From Rhodanobacter sp. (GTDB lineage Bacteria; Pseudomonadota; Gammaproteobacteria; Xanthomonadales; Rhodanobacteraceae), in NCBI GenBank assembly GCA_022730295.1, contig DZCM01000017.1:1-34786 (forward strand): a stretch of DNA of 34,786 bases, read 5' to 3'. Each line of letters starts with the position of its first letter. Positions within the stretch are counted from its first letter, which is position 1. A program made the position numbers and the translations under genes. The notes under the pieces are model-generated. The model ran no database searches and had not been told where the DNA came from. It saw only the letters and a program-made list of their open reading frames with translations. Shown here piece by piece: positions 23,653 through 32,265 of this stretch.

Positions 23653-25503
23653 ATGGAGCTGACCCTTACCCCCGACATGCTGCTGGTGCTCGGGTTGGTC
23701 GGCTTCACTGTGGTCATGCTGATCCTCGAATGGGTGCGCGCCGACATCGTCGCGCTGCTGGTGCTGGTGGTGATCGGCATCACCGGCCTGATGCCGGTGG
23801 ATCGCCTGTTCGATGGCTTCGCCTCCAATGCCGTGCTGGCCTTGGTCGGCGTGATGATCATGGGCGCCGGCCTCGATCGCACCGGCGTCTTCGCACGGAT
23901 GGCTTCCCTGATCCTGCGGCTGGCCGGCGGCGTCGAAAGCAGGGTGTCGCTGATCGTCAACACCATGGCCGGCAGCCTGTCCTCGATCATCCAGAGTCAG
24001 GCGCTGGCTGCGCTGTTCCTGCCGGTGTCGAGCCGCATTTCCGCGCGCACCGGCATACCCCTGAAACGCCTGTTGCTGCCGATGGCCGCCACCATCCTGT
24101 GCGGCACCAGCATGACCCTGATCAGCAATTCGCCGCTGATTCTGCTCAACGACCTGATCGCCAGCGCCAACCGCAACCTGCCGCCGGGCGCGCAAACCAT
24201 CCAGCCCTACTCGCTGTTCTCGATCACCCCGATCGGGATTCCGTTGCTGCTGGCCGGCCTCGGCTATTTCTGGCTGTTCACCCGGCGCCTGCTGCCGGAC
24301 GATCTGGAAGGCAAACCCAAGGTCACGCCGGGCCGCACCGAGAGCTATTTCGCCGACACCTACGGCATCGAAGGCGAGGTGATCGAGCTCACCGTCACCG
24401 CCGACAGCCCGCTGGTCGGCATGAGCGTCGGCGAAGCCGAAACCCTGGACAACGCGCCGCTGATCCTCGCGCTCAAGAACGGCAACGAAGCGCGGCTTGC
24501 GCCGCCCTCCGACCAGATGATCTGGGTGGGTACGGTGCTCGGCGTACTGGGCCGGCGCGGCGACGTCAACGACTTCGCGCAGGCGCTGCAATGCCGCCCC
24601 GGCAACCGCGTGCAGGCGCTGGCCGACATGTTCAACCCGACCCGCGCCGGCATTTCCGAAGTGGTCATCCCGCCGCAGTCGAAATTCATCAAGCAACAGG
24701 TCGGCGACCTGCGCCTGCGCAAGCGCTACGGCATCTCGGTGCTGGCGCTGAACCGCGGCGACGAGGTCACCCGCGGCGAGGACGTGCGCAAGCTGACCCT
24801 GCGCGCCGGCGATTCGCTGGTGCTGCACAGCCAGTGGCGCGACCTCGCGCTGGCCGCGGAGAGCCGCGACCTGGTGCCGGTCACCGACATCCCCAGCCTC
24901 GAGGAGCAGCGCCCGGGCAAGGTCCGCTACGCGCTCTCGTTCTTCGCGCTGGCGATGCTGCTCGGCCTGTTCACCGACCTGAAACTTTCGGTGGCGATGC
25001 TGACCGGCGCGGTCGGCATGCTGCTGGCCGGCGTGCTCAACATGGACGAAGCCTACGACGCGATCAACTGGAAGACCATCTTCGTGATGGCCTGCCTGAT
25101 TCCCCTCGGCGCGGCGATGGATGCCACCGGCACCGCCGCGTGGCTCGCGCAGGAAATCATTGCGCACACCGGCCACGTACCGCAGTGGACGCTGCAGGCG
25201 GGCATCGCGATCATGGCGTTGTTGTTCTCGCAGGTGATTTCGCACGTCGGCACCGCGGTGATGATGGTGCCGATGGCCATCAACATCGCGCTGGCCTCGG
25301 GCGGCAATCCCAGCGTCTACGCCATGCTGGTCGCGCTCTCGGTTTCCAACACCTTCATGATCCCCGGCGCCAGTCCGACCATCCTGGTGGTCGCCGGCCC
25401 CGGCGGCTACAAGCAGCGCGACTTCCTGCGCGTGGGCTTTCCGCTCACCGTGATCATGCTGGTGGTGACGCTGGTGATGGTGAACCTGGTGTTCGGGCGC
25501 TGA
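23653..25503 (+). CDS. SLC13/DASS-type anion transporter with two RCK_C (TrkA_C) domains
   Basis: 616 residues. Inner-membrane transporter of the ion-transporter superfamily, likely for sulfate or a di/tricarboxylate. Two membrane halves (about 8-225 and 425-616) are separated by a cytoplasmic insertion with two RCK_C-like units: VIELTVTADSPLVGMSVGEAE (243-303) and ISEVVIPPQSKFIKQQVG (334-393). Each half carries a hairpin with the SNSPLIL and SNTFMIPGASPTI patterns typical of the substrate/Na+ site; GTSMTLISNSP is canonical. The start ATG 23653 lies 43 bases after trmB. The substrate cannot be assigned. RCK_C domains suggest control by a cytoplasmic ligand. Confidence 0.9.
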   Translation: MELTLTPDMLLVLGLVGFTVVMLILEWVRADIVALLVLVVIGITGLMPVDRLFDGFASNAVLALVGVMIMGAGLDRTGVFARMASLILRLAGGVESRVSLIVNTMAGSLSSIIQSQALAALFLPVSSRISARTGIPLKRLLLPMAATILCGTSMTLISNSPLILLNDLIASANRNLPPGAQTIQPYSLFSITPIGIPLLLAGLGYFWLFTRRLLPDDLEGKPKVTPGRTESYFADTYGIEGEVIELTVTADSPLVGMSVGEAETLDNAPLILALKNGNEARLAPPSDQMIWVGTVLGVLGRRGDVNDFAQALQCRPGNRVQALADMFNPTRAGISEVVIPPQSKFIKQQVGDLRLRKRYGISVLALNRGDEVTRGEDVRKLTLRAGDSLVLHSQWRDLALAAESRDLVPVTDIPSLEEQRPGKVRYALSFFALAMLLGLFTDLKLSVAMLTGAVGMLLAGVLNMDEAYDAINWKTIFVMACLIPLGAAMDATGTAAWLAQEIIAHTGHVPQWTLQAGIAIMALLFSQVISHVGTAVMMVPMAINIALASGGNPSVYAMLVALSVSNTFMIPGASPTILVVAGPGGYKQRDFLRVGFPLTVIMLVVTLVMVNLVFGR

Positions 25504-25659
25504 CACCCGCGTTGCGCGCCGCTGGCCGCGGAGGAGCCGGTGAGATCATCACGGCCCCGGATCAGAAGCCCTTCCGAGGCAGGCTCTACACCAAGATGAC
25601 GAGCGCTTCGTGTACCACGCACGTCGTTGCGACAAGCAGCAATTCCAGTGCGATGCCAG

Positions 25660-26001
25660 TCAGGCGCGCTCCACCCGCCCGTCGCGCACCCGCACCGGCA
25701 CCGCCACCAGCGACTGTCCGCGACACGGCCCCGCCACGCACAAGCCTGCTTCGCGCAAGGCAAACGCCGCACCGTGCACCGCGCAAGTCAGCTTCTCGTC
25801 CTTCACCAGGAACGATCCCGGCGCGTAGTCCATCCGGCGGCCGGCGTGTGGACAGATGTTGAGCCAGCACCGCGCTGAATTGCCGTGCCGCGACAACAGT
25901 AGCGGCTCACCGGCGGGATCGGGCGGGTCGACACCCAGCACGCCGCCATCCGGGATATCCTCGAGGTGGCACAACACTTCATTTGGAGTCGACATGTCCA
26001 T
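25660..26001 (-). CDS. Small Rieske [2Fe-2S] protein
   Basis: 113-residue soluble ferredoxin-like protein. The cluster ligands are present as CPH (Cys50, His52) and CAVH (Cys73, His76), 20 residues apart, as in Rieske ferredoxins such as NirD or the BphF type. No membrane segment. The rest of the chain is typical (ICPHAGRRMDYAPGSFLV, then LTCAVHGAAFALREAGLCVAGPC). ATG 26001 (MDMSTPNEV) or 25995 is possible; no good Shine-Dalgarno is seen. It reads convergently with the SLC13 gene and divergently from the small membrane protein; no partner oxygenase or reductase is near. Confidence 0.88.
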   Translation of the reverse strand: MDMSTPNEVLCHLEDIPDGGVLGVDPPDPAGEPLLLSRHGNSARCWLNICPHAGRRMDYAPGSFLVKDEKLTCAVHGAAFALREAGLCVAGPCRGQSLVAVPVRVRDGRVERA

Positions 26002-26070
26002 CGGCACTTGAGACACGCGCCGCGCGCCCTCATGGTTGAAGCATTGCATTCTGCCACGCGGGACCATCGC

Positions 26071-26334
26071 ATGCGCATCCGCACGTTCACGATCCGGCCA
26101 CCACGCAATCCGCTGTTGCGCGCCCTGGCACTGCTCGCAGGCGCCGTGATCACGGCCGTTTTGGTGACTCTGGGCCTGCTCGTTGGCGCCATGGTGATCG
26201 CCGGCGCGACTGTGGCACTGCTGGTTCGACGGTGGTTCGGACGCAAACCCGCGCGGGAATCCGATCCATCGATCATCGAAGGCGAGTTCACCGTCGTATC
26301 ACCGCGTCGGGCCAACCTGCCGCACGCGGATTGA
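26071..26334 (+). CDS. Small membrane protein of unknown function, 87 residues
   Basis: Not recognised as a named family. A basic N-terminus (MRIRTFTIRPPRNP) is followed by a hydrophobic stretch of about 40 residues (15-55) rich in Ala, Leu, Val and Gly, long enough for two membrane segments in a hairpin, then a basic stretch (RRWFGRK) and an acidic tail (SDPSIIEGEF). A start at 26032 would add 13 residues. It lies 69 bases from the divergent Rieske gene and 21 bases before the AraC-MGMT gene, so it may share its transcript. Confidence 0.6.
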   Translation: MRIRTFTIRPPRNPLLRALALLAGAVITAVLVTLGLLVGAMVIAGATVALLVRRWFGRKPARESDPSIIEGEFTVVSPRRANLPHAD

Positions 26335-26355
26335 ACTTCCGGCGACACGTTCCGG

Positions 26356-27276
26356 ATGGCGGCATGGCGGCACACGTTGCAGACTGCAGCCATGCACGCC
26401 CGATCATCCCAAACTGAAACGCCGGACCCACTCGAACAAGCACGGTCGCTGCTTGAACGCGATGCAGGAACCCCGACGCTGGCGGCGCTCGCGGCCGCAG
26501 TCGGACTCTCGCCCGCATGGCTGCAGCGCAGTTTCCGCCGCCGCTACGGCGTGTCGCCGGCTGAATACGTGCGAGCGCGAAAATTCGGGGCATTCAAACG
26601 CGCGCTCCGCGCTGGCCATGGCGTCACCGCTGCGGTGTACACCGCGGGCTTCGGCTCCGGCAGCCGGGTTTACGAGCGCAGCGACAGCCTGCTCGGCATG
26701 CCCCCCACCCGCTACCGCGATGGCGGCGCGGGCACCTCGATCCGATATACCACGATGGCGTCACCGCTCGGCCGCGTCCTGGTCGGAGTCACCGAGCGCG
26801 GCTTGTGCGCCGTGAACCTCGGTGCTTCGGATGCGCATTTGCTCGCGGCGCTGCATGCGGAATTTCCCCACGCCGCTGTAACCCGCGTGGACGCCGGCCG
26901 CGACGAATGGCTGAGCGCCGTGATCGCGCGGATCGCACGCCAATTCACCGGCGCCCCGGACGCGCGAACCCCCGGCACGCTGCCGCCGCTGGACATCACC
27001 GCTACCGCGTTCCAGTGGCGCGTCTGGCAAGCCTTGACGCGGATTCCCGCCGGCGAGACGCGCAGCTATGGCGACATCGCGCGCGACATCGGCGAGCCCG
27101 GCGCCGCACGTGCAGTCGGACGCGCTTGCGGCGCCAACCAGCTCGCCTTGATCGTGCCCTGCCATCGCGTTGTACGCGCCGATGGCTCGCCCGGTGGCTG
27201 GCGTTGGGGTGCCGCACGCAAACAGAAGCTGCTCGCGCGCGAGCGCAGCGCATTGCAAACGTCAAAGCTCCCGTAG
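26356..27276 (+). CDS. AraC-type HTH / O6-methylguanine-DNA methyltransferase fusion (Ada-like, without the N-terminal Cys domain)
   Basis: 306 residues. Residues ~36-117 hold an AraC-family HTH pair (LAALAAAVGLSPAWLQRSFRRRYGVSPAEYVR), and ~128-300 hold the methyltransferase with the catalytic PCHRVV (Cys269) and FQWRVWQALTRIPAGETRSYGDIA. It repairs O6-alkylguanine by suicide transfer of the alkyl group to Cys. E. coli Ada also has an N-terminal zinc domain whose Cys accepts methyl from phosphotriesters and switches Ada into an activator; that domain is absent here, so the regulatory switch of Ada should not operate the same way. ATG 26392 is an alternative start. The 3' end overlaps a convergent permease gene by 15 bases. 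Confidence 0.9.
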   Translation: MAAWRHTLQTAAMHARSSQTETPDPLEQARSLLERDAGTPTLAALAAAVGLSPAWLQRSFRRRYGVSPAEYVRARKFGAFKRALRAGHGVTAAVYTAGFGSGSRVYERSDSLLGMPPTRYRDGGAGTSIRYTTMASPLGRVLVGVTERGLCAVNLGASDAHLLAALHAEFPHAAVTRVDAGRDEWLSAVIARIARQFTGAPDARTPGTLPPLDITATAFQWRVWQALTRIPAGETRSYGDIARDIGEPGAARAVGRACGANQLALIVPCHRVVRADGSPGGWRWGAARKQKLLARERSALQTSKLP

Positions 27277-28578
27277 CGCCGTGGTCACCGGCAGCCTCGC
27301 CGCGCGCACCGCGGGGAACAGGCCGCCGATGAAGCCGATCGCCAGCGCCCACTTGATGCCGGTCCAGAGCAGCGCGGGCGTAACCCTGAACTGGAAGATC
27401 ATCTGCGTGAAGCTGAAGCCCCCACCTGCGCTGGTGGACGCAGTGAAGTGACCGAACACTGCCCACGCGACGAACGCGCCGAGCACGCCGCCGGCAAGCG
27501 CCAGCAACATGGTTTCCAGCAGCACCGACGCAACGACGGGCGTTCCTTGAAAGCCCACCGCGCGCAGCGTGGCGATCTCGCGCGCGCGCGTGGCGACGGC
27601 CGCGTACATGGAATTCAGGGCACCGAAGATCGCACCGATCGCCATGATGATGGCAATGGTGGTGCCCAGCCAACGAATCAGCTTGTTGATGCCACCCGCT
27701 TGGTCGGCGAAATATTGGTGGGTCGTTTCGGCATCGACCTTCAATTGCGGATTGGTCGCCAGTGCCGCCTTGAACACCGTGAAGGCCGACGGCGAGGTCA
27801 GCCGCACGGTCACCGAGGACAAGCTGCTGCCGCGATGAAATACCGGACCGATGGTGCTGGCGTCGGCCCAGATTTCCGAGTTGAAGGCGTCACCGGAATC
27901 GAACTCGCCAACGATCTTCCATTTTTGGCTGCCGAGCTGGAGGTCCGAGCCAATCGCCATGCCCTTGAACTGCGCCATCACGCCCTTGCCGACATCGAGC
28001 TCCAACGTGCCCGGCGTGAATTTGCGCCCGGCGATGATCTTCACGTTCGGGCGCACCGCCCAGGCCTCCTCGCCCACGCCACGCACCGACAGGTTGGCGT
28101 CCTGGCCGTTGTTCTTCGGCAGCGACACCGCCAGCAGCACCTCGGGCGAGGCGATCGGATGACCCGTGGCATCGCGTGCGACGCCCGGCTGCTGGCCGAT
28201 CAACACCGCGTCACTGTGCATCAACACCGAGTTGGACTCGACCTGCGATCCGGCCCGGATCACGATTGCGGTATCCGCGCTGCCGGTGCCTTGCAGCGTG
28301 GCCTGCAGGCCCTCGCCCATCGCCAGCATCGCCACCAGCACGCCCACCACGCCGGCGATGCCGATCACGATCACCGAGGATGCCCCCCAGCGCGAGCGCA
28401 GCGTGGCGAGCCCGACACCGGTGACGCTCAAGGTGCGCCGCCCGGTCGCCGTCAGCGCCAACCACAATGCCAGCAACACCGCAGCGGCCACGGCGCCATA
28501 CCACGGCAGGAGTGACCAGACCACGAGGCACACGATCAGAACCACGACCAGCAGCAACCCAAGCAGGAATTTGTTCAT
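27262..28578 (-). CDS. MacB/FtsX-type ABC transporter permease (last gene of the export operon)
   Basis: 438 residues. Two N-terminal membrane stretches (about 3-40) precede the usual MacB-like layout: membrane segment near 65-90, a large periplasmic domain to ~290, then three membrane segments in the FtsX domain (IMAIGAIFGALNSMYAAVATRAREIATLRAVGF and following), ending PAVRAARLPVTTALREL. ATG 28578 has GAGGA eight bases upstream. It lies ten bases after the other permease gene, and with the ATPase and membrane fusion protein it should form a tripartite exporter. The substrate is unknown. Confidence 0.88.
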   Translation of the reverse strand: MNKFLLGLLLVVVLIVCLVVWSLLPWYGAVAAAVLLALWLALTATGRRTLSVTGVGLATLRSRWGASSVIVIGIAGVVGVLVAMLAMGEGLQATLQGTGSADTAIVIRAGSQVESNSVLMHSDAVLIGQQPGVARDATGHPIASPEVLLAVSLPKNNGQDANLSVRGVGEEAWAVRPNVKIIAGRKFTPGTLELDVGKGVMAQFKGMAIGSDLQLGSQKWKIVGEFDSGDAFNSEIWADASTIGPVFHRGSSLSSVTVRLTSPSAFTVFKAALATNPQLKVDAETTHQYFADQAGGINKLIRWLGTTIAIIMAIGAIFGALNSMYAAVATRAREIATLRAVGFQGTPVVASVLLETMLLALAGGVLGAFVAWAVFGHFTASTSAGGGFSFTQMIFQFRVTPALLWTGIKWALAIGFIGGLFPAVRAARLPVTTALREL

Positions 28579-28588
28579 GGTGTGTTCC

Positions 28589-29752
28589 TCAGCGGCCGGC
28601 CAATGCATCAACGATTTTCAGACGCATGCCGCGCAAGGCTGGCAGCACGCCCACCACGACGCCGATCAGGATCATCAAAATGAGCGCCTCACCCCAGATC
28701 GAGCCGCCCACGGGCGCCATCGGCAACTGTGATCCCAGCGCAGCCTTGAGACCGCCCACCACGCCGGCGGCAAGCAACATGCCGGCGACACCGCCGATCA
28801 CGACCAGCAGCACCGCCTCGGCCAGCACCAGCAGCAGCACGCTGCGATTGGAAAACCCGATCGTCTTCAACACGGCCAGTTCCGGAATGCGTTCGCGCAC
28901 CGCCTGCGCCATGGTGTTGCCGGTCAGCAGGATCAACGTGAAAAACACCGCCGCCATGATGGCGCCGACGATCAAACCGATGTTCGCGAGCTGACTGATG
29001 AACGATGCGGTGAAGGCATTCGCGGTGACGGTCTTGGTTTCGTGGTCGGAATTCTTCGAGAGCGCGTCGATCGCGGTGGCAACCTGATCGGCGTGTTCCG
29101 GATTGGCAACCCGGGTCTGGTACCAGCCGACGCTGCCCTGCGCGAACTGGCGCGCCTCGTCGAAGTACTTCCAACGGAAGAACATCACGCCTTCAATGCT
29201 CTTCTCGCTGGCGTCCCGCGCGTGGAAGATGCCGACCAGCTTGAACGTCCAGGTATTGCTGCCGTCCTTCTGCGGCCAGATCGTCGCCTCCAGCGGAATC
29301 TGCTGGCCGACCTTCCAGCCGAAGCGTTTGGCCAGCGTCGCACCCACCACCGCACCATCACGGGTGGACTGGAACGCCTTCAATTGATCCGGCGGCAACA
29401 CCACCGCATCCTGGACCGCGAAGTAATTCGCGCTAACAGCTTCGTTCGGAAAGAAATTCTTCGGATCCTGATAAATGCCTCCAAACCAGCTGACGCGGGC
29501 GACCGCGGTCAGCCCGGGCACCGCCTCCAGGCGCGACTGCAGGCTCAAGGGCAACTGGTTGCCAAGTCCCAACTTGGACATCGTGATCAACTGGTGCGCG
29601 CCACTGACGCTGTGTCCGGCGTCGGCGAACGAGGTACGCACCGAGTCGAGCATTCCGAACAACAGGAATGCCGCCAGCACCGAGAACATCGTGAACAGTG
29701 TTCGGGTCTTGCGCCGCATCAGCGCCGACCAGACCAAATGGAAGTATTTCAT
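28589..29752 (-). CDS. MacB/FtsX-type ABC transporter permease
   Basis: 387 residues, single N-terminal membrane segment near 18-38, periplasmic MacB-PCD-like domain, and three C-terminal membrane segments of the FtsX type (IGLIVGAIMAAVFFTLILLTGNT, then AVLKTIGFSNRSVLLLVLAEAVLL). It ends LPALRGMRLKIVDALAGR. It begins with MKYFHLVWSALMRRKTR, a common start for this family. A 119-base repeat sits between it and the ATPase gene upstream. It differs in sequence from the neighbouring 438-residue permease, so the transporter is likely a heterodimer. Confidence 0.88.
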   Translation of the reverse strand: MKYFHLVWSALMRRKTRTLFTMFSVLAAFLLFGMLDSVRTSFADAGHSVSGAHQLITMSKLGLGNQLPLSLQSRLEAVPGLTAVARVSWFGGIYQDPKNFFPNEAVSANYFAVQDAVVLPPDQLKAFQSTRDGAVVGATLAKRFGWKVGQQIPLEATIWPQKDGSNTWTFKLVGIFHARDASEKSIEGVMFFRWKYFDEARQFAQGSVGWYQTRVANPEHADQVATAIDALSKNSDHETKTVTANAFTASFISQLANIGLIVGAIMAAVFFTLILLTGNTMAQAVRERIPELAVLKTIGFSNRSVLLLVLAEAVLLVVIGGVAGMLLAAGVVGGLKAALGSQLPMAPVGGSIWGEALILMILIGVVVGVLPALRGMRLKIVDALAGR

Positions 29753-29784
29753 GCTGTTCTCGCGACCTCACTTGATTGCTGTGT

Positions 29785-29903
29785 CCTTCTCCCTTCGGGA
29801 GAAGGTGGCGCACAGCGCCGGATGAGGGTTCGACTGCGCGCAATCCTGGACAGTGCGCAAGATTCGTACCCTCACCCCTGCCCCTCTCCCGACGGGAGAG
29901 GGG
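29785..29903 (+). repeat. 119-base three-hairpin repeat, copy A
   Basis: It begins with hairpin CCTTCTCCC/GGGAGAAGG (loop TTC), then GGCGC-ACA-GCGCC, then a variable 28-base core with TGCGC/GCGCA, and ends with CCCCTCTCCC/GGGAGAGGGG (loop GAC). It has the same length as copy B (inverted orientation) and about 79% identity by hand alignment, about 91% outside the core. It lies in the gap between the ATPase and the first permease. Related CCCTC/GAGGG repeats are common between genes in Xanthomonadales and Pseudomonas. Confidence 0.9.
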
Positions 29904-29924
29904 TTCAACGACATCGCCATCGAG

Positions 29925-30647
<723 letters not shown>

Positions 30648-30668
30648 CGTTGTCTCCTTGCGTTGGAA

Positions 30669-30787
30669 CCCCTCTCCCACCGGGAGAGGGGTAGGGGTGA
30701 GGGTACGAATCCAGCAGTGCGGTCCACGCTGCGCGAATCCGAACCCTCATCCGGCCCTTCGGGCCACCTTCTCCCGGAGGGAGAAGG
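30669..30787 (-). repeat. 119-base three-hairpin repeat, copy B (inverted)
   Basis: Reverse complement of copy A in organisation. On the minus strand it reads CCTTCTCCC/GGGAGAAGG, GGCCC-GAA-GGGCC, a 28-base variable core, and CCCCTCTCCC/GGGAGAGGGG. The second stem has changed on both sides compared with copy A (GGCGC/GCGCC), so pairing is preserved. It sits four bases after the membrane fusion protein stop and 21 bases before the ATPase start. Confidence 0.9.
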
Positions 30788-30791
30788 AAAC

Positions 30792-32027
30792 TCAGTTGCC
30801 GCTTGCCGCCTGCACGGCCACTTTCTCGCCATCGTGCAGTTCCGCCGGCGGCGTGGTCACCACGTCGTCGCCTGCTGCCAGACCCTGCGTGACCTGCTTC
30901 ATGTCGGCGAAGTCCGCACCCGTCGTGACCGGCGCCTGCGTGGCGCGACCGTCCTTCACCACGAACACCACGTCCTTGCCCCCGCGCTGCACCACCGCCG
31001 ACTTCGGCACCAGCACGCCGGGCAAGGGCTGCGCATCCTTCGCTGCCTTCTCCAAAAACGACACCCGCACGCCCATCTGCGGGATGACGCGCGGATCCTT
31101 CGTCTCGATCCCGATGCGCACCTTCACCGTGGCCTTGCTCTTGTCGGCGCTCGGGATGATCGCGATCACGCGGGCAGGGATTTTCCAGTCCGGGTAGGCA
31201 TCCAGTACCGCCTGCACCGGCATGTCCGGTTGCACCCGGCTGATGTAGGTCTCGTTGACGTCGACGTCGACTTCCAGCGAATTCATGTCCACGATGGTGG
31301 CAATGCCGCCGCCGCCCAGCGTGTAGGGCGAAACGATCTGGCCAACCTCGGCATCCTTGACCGTGACGACGCCGGCGAATGGCGCGCGAATGGTGGTGTA
31401 GCCGACGCCGACCTCAGCCAGCGTGATGTTGGCGGCTGCAGCGGCAGCCTGCTTGATCGCCGCATCCAGCGCCGCCTGGTCGATGGCGACCTGGGTATTG
31501 GCCTGCTGGGCAACCTGCGCTGACACATACCCTTGCTTGACCACCGCGCCCATTCGCGCAGCATCAGCCTGGTCCTGCTGCAGCGCCGCGCGCGCCTTGA
31601 CGACTTGCGCCTGCGCTGCCGCATGCTGCGCCTTGGCGGCGGCCAACTGGGCCACGTATTGGGTATCGTCGATCCGCGCCAACACCTGGCCCTGCTTGAC
31701 GTGCTGGCCTTCCTCGACGTCAACCGAAGTGAGCGTACCGATGATCTGTGCCGCCACCGTGGCCTTGCGCCGCGCCACTACGTAGCCGGTCGCCTGCAGT
31801 ACCGCCGCGTCACTGCCCGCCGAGGCCAGCGCCACCGCGGTCGTGGTTTGCACCGTCACGGCCTTCGAGCGCAACGCAAACGCCGCGACCGCCGCCGCGA
31901 TCAAAATGACGACGATGACGCCGATGATCCACGGCCAACGCGGGCCGCGTGATTCGTCGTCATCGCGCTGGGCGCTGTCGATGCGCAATTGGTGCAGCAG
32001 ATCGTGATCGGGGTTGTTGTCGCTCAC
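30792..32027 (-). CDS. Membrane fusion protein (HlyD/MacA/RND-type periplasmic adaptor)
   Basis: 411 residues. Membrane anchor near 33-52, lipoyl half (ATVAAQIIGTLTSVDVEEGQHVKQGQVLARID), a coiled-coil hairpin of about 100 residues rich in Ala/Gln, the second lipoyl half (IRAPFAGVVTVKDAEVGQIVSP), then beta-barrel and membrane-proximal domains. It links the permease to an outer-membrane channel such as TolC. The first gene of the leftward export operon. The GTG at 32027 is chosen with GGGGAC upstream; ATG 32072 would add 15 unlikely residues. Confidence 0.9.
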   Translation of the reverse strand: MSDNNPDHDLLHQLRIDSAQRDDDESRGPRWPWIIGVIVVILIAAAVAAFALRSKAVTVQTTTAVALASAGSDAAVLQATGYVVARRKATVAAQIIGTLTSVDVEEGQHVKQGQVLARIDDTQYVAQLAAAKAQHAAAQAQVVKARAALQQDQADAARMGAVVKQGYVSAQVAQQANTQVAIDQAALDAAIKQAAAAAANITLAEVGVGYTTIRAPFAGVVTVKDAEVGQIVSPYTLGGGGIATIVDMNSLEVDVDVNETYISRVQPDMPVQAVLDAYPDWKIPARVIAIIPSADKSKATVKVRIGIETKDPRVIPQMGVRVSFLEKAAKDAQPLPGVLVPKSAVVQRGGKDVVFVVKDGRATQAPVTTGADFADMKQVTQGLAAGDDVVTTPPAELHDGEKVAVQAASGN

Positions 32028-32086
32028 CTGTCGTCCCCATGCGCACAAACGGCGTTCGCGCAAGTCTGTCACAGCTTGGCGTGCGC

Positions 32087-32115
32087 ATCATGAAACCGCC
32101 ACCGGCAGCCATCAA
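32087..32115 (-). promoter_or_regulatory. Possible promoter of the leftward export operon
   Basis: TTGATG (32115-32110) and CATGAT (32092-32087) on the minus strand, 17 bases apart, each four of six to consensus, about 60 bases before the fusion protein start. Weak, but the spacing is ideal. Confidence 0.3.
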
Positions 32116-32125
32116 GCGTCGCGCC

Positions 32126-32137
32126 TGACAGCTGTCA
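32126..32137. promoter_or_regulatory. 12-base perfect palindrome in the divergent export promoter region, candidate operator
   Basis: TGACAGCTGTCA is fully self-complementary. It overlaps the putative -35 of the rightward permease operon and lies just upstream of the leftward promoter, so one regulator bound here could act on both transcripts. No regulator gene is adjacent in the window. Confidence 0.45.
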
Positions 32138-32160
32138 TGCTGGCACTCGGGGTGCATAAT
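32132..32160 (+). promoter_or_regulatory. Possible promoter of the rightward permease operon
   Basis: CTGTCA (32132-32137) and CATAAT (32155-32160) are 17 bases apart, four and five of six to consensus, about 105 bases before the permease ATG at 32266. The palindrome overlaps the -35. Confidence 0.4.
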
Positions 32161-32265
32161 GGCTGTCGGCGGCACCAGGCCGGTCAATTCCAGCAGCCCC
32201 TGCGCGTGAAGGGTGTCGGGCAAGCACGAGAGTTGCGGATCAAGACAGCCAAGGGACACAGGCCG

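Noticed and set aside
23575-25506. 643-codon minus-strand frame (and a 710-codon plus-strand frame at 23730-25862) over the SLC13 gene
   Set aside because: The true frame has membrane segments and family motifs; these frames are His/Gln/Asp- or Arg/Ala-rich shadows.
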